This document shows, piece after piece, positions 43,308 through 51,588 of a DNA stretch of 64,000 bases; the stretch's first letter is position 1; each line of letters starts with the position of its first letter. Under the pieces are notes generated by a model that worked only from the letters and a program-made list of their open reading frames with translations, was not told where the DNA came from and searched no databases. The position numbers and the translations under genes are program-made. Source of the DNA: Bradyrhizobium yuanmingense (GTDB taxonomy: Bacteria; Pseudomonadota; Alphaproteobacteria; Rhizobiales; Xanthobacteraceae); the NCBI RefSeq assembly GCF_029167105.1, contig NZ_JARFML010000015.1, forward strand, positions 62,001 through 126,000. The letters run 5' to 3'.

Positions 43308-43652
43308 ATGAAAGTTCGCAAATTCGCCATCGCCGACGCCTCGCTCGAGCGTTCACCCGGACAGGACGGCGATATCTTCGTCGCCAACATGGTCGACCAG
43401 CGCCACGGCGGACCTATCACGATCGGCTTCGGCCGCTACGCGCCGAACCAGATTCTCGAGGAGACGATGAAGGTCGACGATGTCATGATCGTCCTCGAAG
43501 GGAAGCTGTCGGTCACGAGCGACGGCAGCACCGTGACCGCGGGGCCCGGCGAGATCGTCCATATGCCGAAGGGCGAGACGGTCACGATCCGCTCGCACGA
43601 GCAAGGCGCCGTCACCGCCTACGTCACCTATCCGCATTGGCAGGAGCGGTGA
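43308..43652 (+). CDS. Cupin-fold protein, EutQ-like
   Basis: 114 residues from the ATG at 43308, which has GGAAGGAA upstream. ETMKVDDVMIVLEGKLSVTSDGSTVTAGPGEIVHMPKGETVTI (read in parts) is a cupin barrel with the GEIVHMPKG motif of EutQ-like proteins. No other eut genes are nearby. It is divergent from the SRPBCC-ArsR pair and may share its operator. Confidence 0.78.
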   Translation: MKVRKFAIADASLERSPGQDGDIFVANMVDQRHGGPITIGFGRYAPNQILEETMKVDDVMIVLEGKLSVTSDGSTVTAGPGEIVHMPKGETVTIRSHEQGAVTAYVTYPHWQER

Positions 43653-43675
43653 CGGCTCCACTGAGCCGCTGACAG

Positions 43676-44923
43676 CTACCCGCCCGCCATCAGCGCCTTC
43701 GCCAGCGCCATGTAGGCCGGCAGCGTCACGGGATCGTTGGCGGCGTTGCCTGCCATGGGATGCGAGGCGTAGCGCGCGATCACCATCTCGGCCTTGGGAT
43801 CGATGTAGATGCCCTGGCCGTAGACGCCCCGCGCCATGTAGGCGCCGTGCTCGTTGTGCGTGACCCACCATTGATTGCGGTAGGAGGCGCCCGGCAGCGT
43901 GGTGTAGCCGGCCGGCTTGAATTTTTCGGGATCGCCGCCGCGCGCGATGTCCTCGACCACCTGCGACGCCACGATCTGGCGGCCGTTGAAGCGGCCGTGA
44001 TTGCGCATGGTCTCGCCGAAGCGGGCGAGATCGCGCAAGGTCGTGGAGAGACCGCCGCCGCCGCTCTCGGTGCCGACGCGGTCGACGTGATAATGCGCAT
44101 CCTCCTCCGCGCCCATCGGCTGCCAGATCCGCTCGGACAGGAGGTCGGACAGCGTCAGGCCGCTGGCACGCCGACAGATCCACGCAAGCACGTCGGTGTT
44201 GACGGTCTTGTAGGCAAAGGCCTTGCCGTGCTCGCCCTGCTTCTTCTGCGCGATGAGGAAATCGAAGATGGTGGTGGGGCCGTCATAGCCCGGAGGGATC
44301 GGCGCCATGCCGTTGGCGCGCCGCAGGCCCCACACGTCCGAATTCTTGTCGGTATAGACCTCTGTGTAGAGCAGCGCCGTGGTCATATCCATGACCTCGT
44401 GCACACGCGCATCGCCGAACGCGCTTGGCTTCAGCTCCGGCACATAGTCCGTGACGGGCGCCTGCGGATCGATCTTGCCCTCGCCGACCAGAATCCCTGC
44501 GAGCACGCCGGTGAACGACTTCGTCACCGACATCGCAATATGCGGCTTGTGCGGCTTCAACGCGCCGAAGTAGCGCTCACAGATCAGCCTGCCCCGATGC
44601 AGCACCGCGATGCCGTCGGTGTAGGTCTCCTCCAGCATTTTTGCGAAGGTCATCGGCCGCCCGTCCATCGTGGTCGAGGCCACCGCGCCGATGTCCTGCT
44701 CCGTACGCGGCAGAGGCGACGCCGGCCCCGCCCCGCGCCAGACGTTTACGGTCGGCACGAGTTGGCGGATGTTGCTCCAGGCCCAGCGCAGTTCGGGGAA
44801 GCTGCGGAAGGAGCCGTCCTGGAAGGTGATGGTGCGATCGGGCGACGGCGGGAAGCCGCGCATATAGCCGAGGGTTTCGGGGTCGGTGGTGGTGGCGGGC
44901 TGAGTGGCAGTCGAGACGGACAT
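43676..44923 (-). CDS. Serine hydrolase, 6-aminohexanoate-dimer hydrolase (NylB)-like
   Basis: 415 residues, class C beta-lactamase fold. The SxxK motif is SVTK in AMSVTKSFTG, the tyrosine motif is YKTVN before TDVLAWICRRASG, and GGGGLSTTLRDLARFG is conserved. Overall pattern, including TYTDGIAVLHRG and YRNQWWVTHNE, follows NylB-type amidases/esterases. There is no signal peptide, so it is probably cytoplasmic; the natural substrate is unknown. Confidence 0.88.
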   Translation of the reverse strand: MSVSTATQPATTTDPETLGYMRGFPPSPDRTITFQDGSFRSFPELRWAWSNIRQLVPTVNVWRGAGPASPLPRTEQDIGAVASTTMDGRPMTFAKMLEETYTDGIAVLHRGRLICERYFGALKPHKPHIAMSVTKSFTGVLAGILVGEGKIDPQAPVTDYVPELKPSAFGDARVHEVMDMTTALLYTEVYTDKNSDVWGLRRANGMAPIPPGYDGPTTIFDFLIAQKKQGEHGKAFAYKTVNTDVLAWICRRASGLTLSDLLSERIWQPMGAEEDAHYHVDRVGTESGGGGLSTTLRDLARFGETMRNHGRFNGRQIVASQVVEDIARGGDPEKFKPAGYTTLPGASYRNQWWVTHNEHGAYMARGVYGQGIYIDPKAEMVIARYASHPMAGNAANDPVTLPAYMALAKALMAGG

Positions 44924-45052
44924 GAACGGTGGCTCCGGAACAAGTACCCGGATGTCGTATCATGCGATGTCGCAAGGAACATCTCGCGTTTGTGCTGGGG
45001 TGCTGCGCGCCGATTGCGACGGCAGCGCCGGCTCACGGCAGTTGTAAAGCGA

Positions 45053-45082
45053 GCTATTTCCGGCTATATTACTGGAAATAGC
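45053..45082. promoter_or_regulatory. Inverted repeat in the toxin-antitoxin promoter
   Basis: GCTATTTCC (45053-45061) and GGAAATAGC (45074-45082) are perfect complements around a 12-base AT-rich spacer (GGCTATATTACT) that could be the -10 region. It ends nine bases before the antitoxin ATG and is the expected autoregulatory operator. Confidence 0.82.
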
Positions 45083-45091
45083 CGAGGCGGC

Positions 45092-45391
45092 ATGGGAAAT
45101 TCACAGAAGCGCGCCATCCAGAAGTATCGATCGCGCCTCGGCAAGCGCGGCTTGGCACGTTTCGAGGTGCTCGGCCGCGATGCCGATCGCGATCTCATTC
45201 GTTCGTTCGCCAAACGCCTGTCGGAGGATACGCCCGAGGCGTCGGAGCTTCGCGCTGCCGTTAGCAAGTCGATCGCAGGCGAGCCGCCTCAGCCGGGCGG
45301 GATTCTCGCCGCCTTGCGTCGTTCACCGCTCGTAGGGGCCGATCTCGAGCTGTCGCGGCCTCGCGAAAAGGGACGCAAGGTCAACCTGTGA
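45092..45391 (+). CDS. Antitoxin of a VapBC-type pair
   Basis: 99 residues, basic N-terminus (MGNSQKRAIQKYRSRLGKRGLARFEVLGRDADRDLIRSFA, read in parts) that probably binds DNA, and a C-terminal tail (LELSRPREKGRKVNL) of the sort that wraps the toxin. It does not match the classical AbrB or MetJ VapB types well; identification rests on position. Its stop overlaps the toxin GTG by four bases (GTGA). Confidence 0.85.
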   Translation: MGNSQKRAIQKYRSRLGKRGLARFEVLGRDADRDLIRSFAKRLSEDTPEASELRAAVSKSIAGEPPQPGGILAALRRSPLVGADLELSRPREKGRKVNL

Positions 45392-45813
45392 CGCGCTATC
45401 TCCTCGACACCAACATCATCAGCAACGTCGTCAAACCTCGACCATCGGAATCGCTGCTGTCATGGATGTCGATGCAGCACGACGAGGACCTGTTCATCGC
45501 CTCCTTGACCATTGCAGAAATCCGCCGCGGCATTTTGGAGAAGCCGCGCGGCAAGAAGCGCGATATCCTCGACAATTGGTTTTCCGGGTCTGAAGGACCG
45601 CAGGCGCTGTTTGCGGGCCGCATCCTGTTTTTCGACGACAACGCGGGACTCGTCTGGGCGCGACTGATGGCCGAAGGCAAAGCGGCGGGCAAACCGCGCA
45701 GCGCGCTCGACATGATTATCGCAGCGATCGCCGCTGTGAATGAGTGTGTGGTGGTGACGGATAACGAAAAGGATTTTGCCGGGATCAAGGTCTTCAATCC
45801 GGTGCGCGAATGA
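45388..45813 (+). CDS. vapC: VapC-type PIN-domain toxin ribonuclease
   Basis: 141 residues, PIN fold. Acidic catalytic residues are in LLDTNIISN (Asp7 by position), TIAEIRRGI (Glu), SALDMIIAA (Asp) and VTDNEKDF (Asp). VapC toxins cut tRNA or rRNA when the antitoxin is degraded. The GTG start overlaps the antitoxin stop, ensuring coupled synthesis. Confidence 0.93.
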   Translation: MTRYLLDTNIISNVVKPRPSESLLSWMSMQHDEDLFIASLTIAEIRRGILEKPRGKKRDILDNWFSGSEGPQALFAGRILFFDDNAGLVWARLMAEGKAAGKPRSALDMIIAAIAAVNECVVVTDNEKDFAGIKVFNPVRE

Positions 45814-45843
45814 GCGGGATGGCACGACCCATCCGACCGGCTG

Positions 45844-46743
45844 CTATTGTTTGAAGCAATGCTCGCGGTGCCACCTTAGAAAATGCGGATGTGGGCGATC
45901 CGATATACGGCGCGGCGCAAGCGCGCGGCCCGTCTTATTGATGATCGATCGCACTCCGTCCCGATCGTTAGTGTGGCGCGAGATCATTATCTCCAAATCG
46001 TCCCCTAGGCTAATGAGGCCGCGGTCGAACATCCAATGCGCGGTACCAGAAAGAGCGATGCCATTGCTAATGATGTCTGGCCCATGTGCCTCGACTGGTC
46101 GTATGTGAGCGGCTGCGACTTCCGCACGTCCCATTCCGTTGATGAGCTTCAGCCCGGTGATGGCGCAACGCTCATCATAGGCTCGGAGCACGATGCGGCG
46201 GAAAACCCGATCGCGCAAGACTCTCGAGACCGTCAGGCGAACGCGGTCGCGCCGCTGCTCGAAGCTGAACGACACCTGCTCCTCGCTAAGATCGAGCAGC
46301 CGGACGTCATCATCGCGGCGCGGCAGCAGCGGCCCATTCTCCGCCAAACCAACGTTACATATCCTCTTGAAGTCGTCGGGAGAGATTGGGCGGACTGCAG
46401 ACTGAGCACGTCCTGAAACACGTCCCTGCTCATTCAGGACGCCGCGCTCTAGGAGACCAGTCGGCCCGTTGAAAGGGACCGGATTGGCGAAGTCGAGATA
46501 ACTTCCGGGCTCAATCAGGGCCAGATACATTCCTGAAGTACCGGGGTCTGGAATAACTTGCTGAACCCGAGCAATCGCAAAGTAGCCACGCGTATCGGCC
46601 ACTTTGGTCGGTTCGTAGTAGATTATCCAATCACCAACGCACGCCTCAACGCGACGAAGGTATTGACTGGGAAATTGATACCGTTCAGCGGGGCTGTCAT
46701 CGTAGATCGAGTCCGATCGATGGATGAATACCCCGAATCCCAT
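45844..46743 (-). CDS. HNH endonuclease with an EVE/PUA-like N-terminal domain
   Basis: 299 residues. The C-terminal half has an HNH_2-type nuclease core: CAITGLKLINGMGRAEVAAAHIRPVEAHGPDIISNGIALS and HWMFDRGLISL (read in parts), with the His, Asn and His of the motif. The N-terminal third (VFIHRSDSIYDDSPAERYQFP, then GDWIIYYEPTK and GYFAIARVQQV) looks like an EVE/PUA-type reader domain. That architecture occurs in modification-dependent (type IV) restriction enzymes. Base composition is visibly less GC-rich than the neighbours, suggesting acquisition. Confidence 0.8.
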   Translation of the reverse strand: MGFGVFIHRSDSIYDDSPAERYQFPSQYLRRVEACVGDWIIYYEPTKVADTRGYFAIARVQQVIPDPGTSGMYLALIEPGSYLDFANPVPFNGPTGLLERGVLNEQGRVSGRAQSAVRPISPDDFKRICNVGLAENGPLLPRRDDDVRLLDLSEEQVSFSFEQRRDRVRLTVSRVLRDRVFRRIVLRAYDERCAITGLKLINGMGRAEVAAAHIRPVEAHGPDIISNGIALSGTAHWMFDRGLISLGDDLEIMISRHTNDRDGVRSIINKTGRALAPRRISDRPHPHFLRWHREHCFKQ

Positions 46744-46796
46744 GACTTAAGCGGCGCCGCCTCTCCGAAACGCTAGAGATCGAACAGCCGATCCCC

Positions 46797-48395
46797 CTAC
46801 TCCCACTCAATCGTCCCGGGCGGCTTGCTCGTCACGTCATACACCACCCGGTTCACGCCCTTCACCTCGTTGATGATGCGCGTCGCGGTCTCGCCCAGAA
46901 ACTTCATGTCGAACTGGTAAAAGTCGGCAGTCATGCCGTCGGTGGAGGTGACGGCGCGGAGGCCGACCACATAGTCATACGTGCGGCCGTCGCCCATGAC
47001 GCCGACGGTCTTCACCGGGAGCAGCACGGCAAAGGCTTGCCAGATCTCGTCATAGAGGCCGTGCTTCCTGATCTGGTCGATGTAGACGGCGTCGGCTTTG
47101 CGCAGGATGTCGAGCTTATCCCTGGTGATGTCGCCGGGGCAGCGGATGGCGAGGCCCGGGCCCGGGAACGGGTGGCGGCCGACGAAGATTTCGGGCAGGC
47201 CGAGCTCGCGACCTAGCTTGCGCACCTCGTCCTTGAACAGCTCGCGCAGGGGCTCGACGAGCTTCATGTTCATGCGCTCGGGCAGGCCGCCGACATTGTG
47301 GTGCGACTTGATGGTGACGGAGGGGCCGCCGGTGAAGGAGACGCTCTCGATCACGTCGGGATAGAGCGTGCCCTGCGCCAGGAAGTCGGCGCCGCCGATC
47401 TTCTTGGCCTCGGCCTCGAACACCTCGATGAAGAGGCGGCCGATGGTCTTGCGCTTGGCTTCGGGATCGGTGACGCCCTCCAGCTCGCCGAGAAATTGCT
47501 TGGAGGCATCCACGTGCACGAGCGGGATGTTGTAGTGGTGGCGGAAGAGGTCGACGACCTGCTCGGCCTCGTTGAGGCGCATCAGGCCGTGATCGACGAA
47601 CACGCAGGTGAGCTGATCGCCGATGGCCTCGTGGATCAGGACGGCCGCGACGGCCGAATCGACGCCGCCGGAGAGGCCGCAGATCACCCTGCCCTTGCCG
47701 ACCTGCGCGCGGATCTTGGCGATCTCCTCCTCGCGGAAAGCGCGCATGGTCCAGTCGCCGGTGAGGCCGGCGATCTTGCGCACGAAATTGCGGATGAGCT
47801 TGGCGCCGTCGGGCGTGTGCACCACTTCGGGGTGGAACATCAGGCCGTAATATTTACGCGTCTCGTCCTGGATGATCGCAAACGGCGCGTTCGGCGAGGT
47901 GCCGGCGACGGAGAAGCCGGGCGGCATTTTGGTGATGCGATCGCCATGGCTCATCCAGACCTGGTTCTTGCTGCCTGACGACCAGACGTCCGCGAACAGC
48001 TGGCTCTCGGCCTTCACCTCGACATCGGCGCGGCCGAATTCGCGGTGATGGCCGCCCTCGACCTCGCCCCCGAGTTGGGCCGCCATGGTCATCTGGCCGT
48101 AGCAGATGCCCATCACCGGCACACCGGAATCGAAGATCAATTGCGGGGCGCGGGGCGAGCCGGCCTCATGCACCGATTCCGGGCCGCCGGACAGGATCAC
48201 CGCCTTCGGCTTCATCTCGTTGAAGGCTTGTTCGGCCTTGTTGAACGGCACGATCTCGCAATAGACGCCGTCCTCGCGCACGCGACGCGCGATCAGCTGC
48301 GTCACCTGGCTGCCGAAGTCGACGATGAGAATCTTGTCGTGCGCCGAGGCCACCGAGGGCGTCGACGCGGAGCGGTCGTTCTGTGCTGCTGTCAT
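46797..48395 (-). CDS. guaA: GMP synthase (glutamine-hydrolysing)
   Basis: 532 residues from the ATG at 48395; upstream in-frame residues are not conserved. The class I glutamine amidotransferase domain has GICYGQMTMA (nucleophile Cys) and FHPEVVHT (His-Glu). The ATP pyrophosphatase domain has the PP-loop GLSGGVDSAVAA, and the dimerisation domain ends GTIEWE as in all GuaA. It converts XMP to GMP. Confidence 0.97.
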   Translation of the reverse strand: MTAAQNDRSASTPSVASAHDKILIVDFGSQVTQLIARRVREDGVYCEIVPFNKAEQAFNEMKPKAVILSGGPESVHEAGSPRAPQLIFDSGVPVMGICYGQMTMAAQLGGEVEGGHHREFGRADVEVKAESQLFADVWSSGSKNQVWMSHGDRITKMPPGFSVAGTSPNAPFAIIQDETRKYYGLMFHPEVVHTPDGAKLIRNFVRKIAGLTGDWTMRAFREEEIAKIRAQVGKGRVICGLSGGVDSAVAAVLIHEAIGDQLTCVFVDHGLMRLNEAEQVVDLFRHHYNIPLVHVDASKQFLGELEGVTDPEAKRKTIGRLFIEVFEAEAKKIGGADFLAQGTLYPDVIESVSFTGGPSVTIKSHHNVGGLPERMNMKLVEPLRELFKDEVRKLGRELGLPEIFVGRHPFPGPGLAIRCPGDITRDKLDILRKADAVYIDQIRKHGLYDEIWQAFAVLLPVKTVGVMGDGRTYDYVVGLRAVTSTDGMTADFYQFDMKFLGETATRIINEVKGVNRVVYDVTSKPPGTIEWE

Positions 48396-48579
48396 GGCCA
48401 GCCAATACGCTGGCCGAGCGCGGGCCGCAACCGCGGTGGTGGAGCGCCCACATGCTTCTTTGGGCATGGACAAAGCGATATAGGTAAGTAATATTGACTT
48501 ATTGTGCCATTGCTTAAATCTGGTGCCGATCAGGGAGAATGCGGCTCCTACCGCTGTGATTCCCCGCGAGCGCCCCAAG

Positions 48580-48660
48580 CGTCATTGCAAGCGTTGCGAA
48601 GCAATCCCGGCTGCCTCCGCGGATACATTTCTGGATTGCTTCGCTACGCTCGCAATGACG
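48580..48660. repeat. Palindromic intergenic repeat, family 2 copy b
   Basis: CGTCATTGCAAGCG at the left end, CGCTCGCAATGACG at the right, and inner arms GAAGCAATCC / GGATTGCTTC. It matches the copy at 35203-35289 and lies between guaA and the divergent cupin gene. Confidence 0.9.
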
Positions 48661-48723
48661 GAGACTGGGGCAACCGCGTGCGCTAACACTGCGCCCGCCG
48701 GCTCCGAGACAGGAACACTCCGC

Positions 48724-49056
48724 ATGAAACTCCCCACCTCCCCCTTCACTGTCACCGACTGGAGCAAGGTTGAGCCGACCAAGCATCCCGGCGAGAGCGG
48801 CGAGGCCACATGGCGCACGCTCAACATCGGCGAACTCCGCGTGCGGATGGTGGAGTACTCGCCGGGCTATCTCGCCGATCATTGGTGCGATCGCGGCCAC
48901 GTGCTCTACGTGCTGAAGGGCGAGCTCGACTCCGAGCTGCGCGACGGGCGCAAATTCAAGCTCACGGCGGGGATGAGCTACCAGGTATCGGACTTCGGCG
49001 ACGCCGCGCACCGGTCCTCGACGACGAAGGGCGCCACGCTCTTCATCGTCGACTAA
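48724..49056 (+). CDS. DHCW-motif cupin-fold protein
   Basis: 110 residues from the ATG at 48724. The stretch YLADHWCDRGHVLYVLKGELDSELRDGR (read in parts) holds the D-H-W-C/DHCW-type motif and the cupin strands, and GMSYQVSDFGDAAHRSST follows. The family is conserved but without an established function. Confidence 0.82.
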   Translation: MKLPTSPFTVTDWSKVEPTKHPGESGEATWRTLNIGELRVRMVEYSPGYLADHWCDRGHVLYVLKGELDSELRDGRKFKLTAGMSYQVSDFGDAAHRSSTTKGATLFIVD

Positions 49057-49127
49057 GGCGCGCCCGACGGTTGATTTGCACCGCAAAATAGCAAAGTGGC
49101 GCGACGTTTCGGGCCACGGGTGGTGCC

Positions 49128-49156
49128 TTGAAGTGGCCCCAAATTCTCGCTATATT
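49128..49156 (+). promoter_or_regulatory. Sigma-70-type promoter of the cold-shock gene
   Basis: TTGAAG (49128-49133), exactly 17 bases, then TATATT (49151-49156). Transcription would start near 49163, giving a leader of about 158 bases before the ATG, typical of cold-shock genes whose leader folding controls translation. Confidence 0.75.
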
Positions 49157-49320
49157 GTGATCATCGATACTTGGCCGAACGACTGGGCCGCTTCGCTTCG
49201 TTGCTGACGGGCGCGCACGCTTCAGATGAATTCTCCAAACATCGACTCATCAGGGACTATGGGCGCAATGCTGCGTACCGGTCTGCGTGCGTACCTCTCT
49301 AACTAAACAAGGAAATTCCC

Positions 49321-49530
49321 ATGGCTATGGGCACCGTGAAGTGGTTCAACACCCAAAAGGGTTATGGTTTCATCCAGCCGGATGACGGCCAGAAGGACGT
49401 GTTCGTTCACATCAGCGCTGTCGAGCGCGCTGGCCTCTCCTCCCTCAACGAGGGTCAGAAGGTCTCGTTCGACATCGTCGCCGACCGCCGCAGCGGCAAG
49501 TCGTCGGCTGACAATCTCCGCGTCGGCTAA
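49321..49530 (+). CDS. cspA: Cold-shock protein (CspA family)
   Basis: 69 residues. MAMGTVKWFNTQKGYGFIQP contains RNP-1 (KGYGFI), and DVFVHIS is RNP-2 of the single OB-fold cold-shock domain that binds single-stranded RNA and DNA. AAGGAA precedes the ATG. A long leader and a strong terminator frame the gene as a single-gene transcript. Confidence 0.97.
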   Translation: MAMGTVKWFNTQKGYGFIQPDDGQKDVFVHISAVERAGLSSLNEGQKVSFDIVADRRSGKSSADNLRVG

Positions 49531-49581
49531 CGCCCTCGCACCGTTCTGACCGCGGACGTACCGGCAGAACGTTGGAACTCG

Positions 49582-49621
49582 AAAGCCCCGCGACCGGGAT
49601 CGGTCTGCGGGGCTTTTGTTT
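49582..49621 (+). terminator. Rho-independent terminator of the cold-shock gene
   Basis: AAAGCCCCGC pairs with GCGGGGCTTT around a 15-base loop; TTTTGTTTT follows. Confidence 0.9.
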
Positions 49622-49650
49622 TCGGGCGGAATGACAACGTCGATCATTGA

Positions 49651-49677
49651 CGCAGCCGCCGGCTAATCCACCTTACG
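49651..49677. repeat. Partial copy of family 3 repeat
   Basis: CGCAGCCGCCGGCTAATCCA and the next bases match the right end of the repeat at 42063-42089 with one or two changes. Only this end is present, at the 3' end of the RsmB-like gene. Confidence 0.85.
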
Positions 49678-49681
49678 AGAG

Positions 49682-50983
49682 CTACGGCTTCTTCATCAGC
49701 ACCGACACGAAAAACCCATCCGTCCCGGTCCGCCGCGGCGTCAGCAGCCAGCCCTCGGCGGATTGCAGCGCGGCCTCGCCAAAGGCTTCCGCCTTGTCCC
49801 AGAGCACGCTTGCGGTCTGCTCAGGCGGGACGACCGAGAACTCGCCATGTCGGCCGACGAACGCCCTCACCTGCTCGCCGTTCTCCTCCGCCAGCACCGA
49901 GCAGGTGATGTAGGCGATGCGGCCGCCCGGCTTGACCAGGGGAACTGCGCGCTCCAGCACCTCGGCCTGGTCACGCAGACGGATCTCCAGCGCACCGGGC
50001 CGCATGCGCCATTTGGCATCGGGGTTGCGGCGCCAGGTGCCGGTTCCGGTGCAGGGCGCGTCGATCACGACGAGATCGGCGGTGCTGCGGATGTCGGCAA
50101 GCGGATCGGCCTCGCCCTTGGGCGTGCGGATTTCGGTATTGTGGACGCCGGCGCGCGATAGCCGCTCGTGGATCGGCGCGAGCTGGCGCTTGTCGCTGTC
50201 GGTCGCGATCAGCCGGCCCTTGCCCTGCATCAGGGCTGCCAGCGCCAGCGTCTTGCCGCCGGCGCCGGCGCAGAGATCGATCACCTGCTCGCCGGGTTTT
50301 GCCGCGGTGAACTGGGCCGCAAGCTGCGATCCCTCATCCTGCACTTCAATTGCGCCCTTGATGAAATCCTCTTCCGCCTGGATGCCGGGGTTGCGCGCAT
50401 CGGCCGAAAGCTCGATGCGGAGGCCGGTTGCGGACCAGGGCGTCGGTTTTGCATGAAGATGAGAAATCGCCTTCAGCACCTTGTCGCGGTTGGATTTTAG
50501 CGTGTTGACGCGCAGGTCCAGCGGCGCCCGGCTGGCCATCGCGGCCGCCTCCGCGGCGCGGTCCTCCCCGAACACTTTTGCAAGGTGCGGGTCGAGCCAC
50601 TCCGGGTAATCGCCGGCGACGGCCGCCGGGGCGTCCTGGAGGGAGCGCGAGGCGAGCGCAGCCTGCTCGGCCTCAGTCAGCGGCGACGGCGCAAAGCGGC
50701 TGCCGTCGAACAAGGCGCCCATGGTCGCCGTGTCCATGTTGCGCTCGAGGCGGAGCATGCCGATCAGCCGGGCCCGCGCGGTATCGGAATCCATCAGCCA
50801 GGCGCTCGAGGCGTAGCGGCGCAGCACATCCCAGACGAGGCCGGCGATGGCGGCGCGGTCGCCGGAACCGGCGAAGCGGTGCGCGGTGCCCCACTCCTTC
50901 AGCGCCTTCGCCGCGGGCACGCGGTCCCTCTCGATGGTGTCGATCAGTTCGATGGCTGCGGACAGCCGGGCAGCAGGGGTCAT
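49682..50983 (-). CDS. RsmB/NOP-family RNA (cytosine-5) methyltransferase
   Basis: 433 residues. A NusB-like helical N-terminus (about 1-140) precedes the methyltransferase domain: SAM motif VIDLCAGAGGKTLALAALM, motif IV DAPCTGTGTWRRNPDAKW with one catalytic Cys, and YITCSVLAEEN with the nucleophile Cys. This is the RsmB-type arrangement, which modifies C967 of 16S rRNA in E. coli; other rRNA or tRNA targets are possible. Confidence 0.92.
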   Translation of the reverse strand: MTPAARLSAAIELIDTIERDRVPAAKALKEWGTAHRFAGSGDRAAIAGLVWDVLRRYASSAWLMDSDTARARLIGMLRLERNMDTATMGALFDGSRFAPSPLTEAEQAALASRSLQDAPAAVAGDYPEWLDPHLAKVFGEDRAAEAAAMASRAPLDLRVNTLKSNRDKVLKAISHLHAKPTPWSATGLRIELSADARNPGIQAEEDFIKGAIEVQDEGSQLAAQFTAAKPGEQVIDLCAGAGGKTLALAALMQGKGRLIATDSDKRQLAPIHERLSRAGVHNTEIRTPKGEADPLADIRSTADLVVIDAPCTGTGTWRRNPDAKWRMRPGALEIRLRDQAEVLERAVPLVKPGGRIAYITCSVLAEENGEQVRAFVGRHGEFSVVPPEQTASVLWDKAEAFGEAALQSAEGWLLTPRRTGTDGFFVSVLMKKP

Positions 50984-51011
50984 TCGCGTTCTTTCAAGTG
51001 GTGCGCAGCGC

Positions 51012-51434
51012 CTAGATCAGCAGCAAGAGCTTCAGTGCGAAGTAGATCCACATCGCGAGCAGCACCAGCACGCCGGCGAGCCAGACCGTGGAGCGGCGGC
51101 CGAGATCGTTGGAGGAGACGAACACGCCGGCATGGGCAAAGCGCGTCACCACGAACACCCAGGACATCAGCACGATGAAGAGATCGGCCCGGCGCAAGGG
51201 CAATGCCAGCGCGATCAGGACGTAGAACAGCACCGGCAGCTCGAACTGGTTGCGGTAGCAATTGGCGATTTGTGTGGCGCCCTTCGGCCAGTTCGGCTCG
51301 CCGAGCGCAATGTCGCGGATCTTGGTCTCGCCCGAGACCAGGGTCTTGCGGCGCGCCAGGACCATGCCGATCAGCAGCGCGAAGGTGAGAGCGACCTGCA
51401 CGAAGACCGGCAGCAGGACCATTTGAACGGACAT
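51012..51434 (-). CDS. MAPEG family membrane protein
   Basis: 140 residues from the ATG at 51434, four membrane helices. NCYRNQFELPVLFYVLIALAL and VVTRFAHAGVFVSSNDLGRRSTVW (read in parts) match the MAPEG family (membrane-associated proteins in eicosanoid and glutathione metabolism). Bacterial members are of unknown substrate. It lies directly upstream of the RsmB-like gene on the same strand. Confidence 0.87.
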   Translation of the reverse strand: MSVQMVLLPVFVQVALTFALLIGMVLARRKTLVSGETKIRDIALGEPNWPKGATQIANCYRNQFELPVLFYVLIALALPLRRADLFIVLMSWVFVVTRFAHAGVFVSSNDLGRRSTVWLAGVLVLLAMWIYFALKLLLLI

Positions 51435-51588
51435 CGGAACTTTCCCGTAAAGGCGAAATGCCGCCGACGTCATTAGCCGCGACCTTTGGCGCTGACAATG
51501 AACGACTTGAACCGGTGTTCCCGCTCTGGCGACCAACCCCAGATTGTTAAAGCGATTTCGCCCCCTTGGGCGCCGAGGCGAGCCAGCC

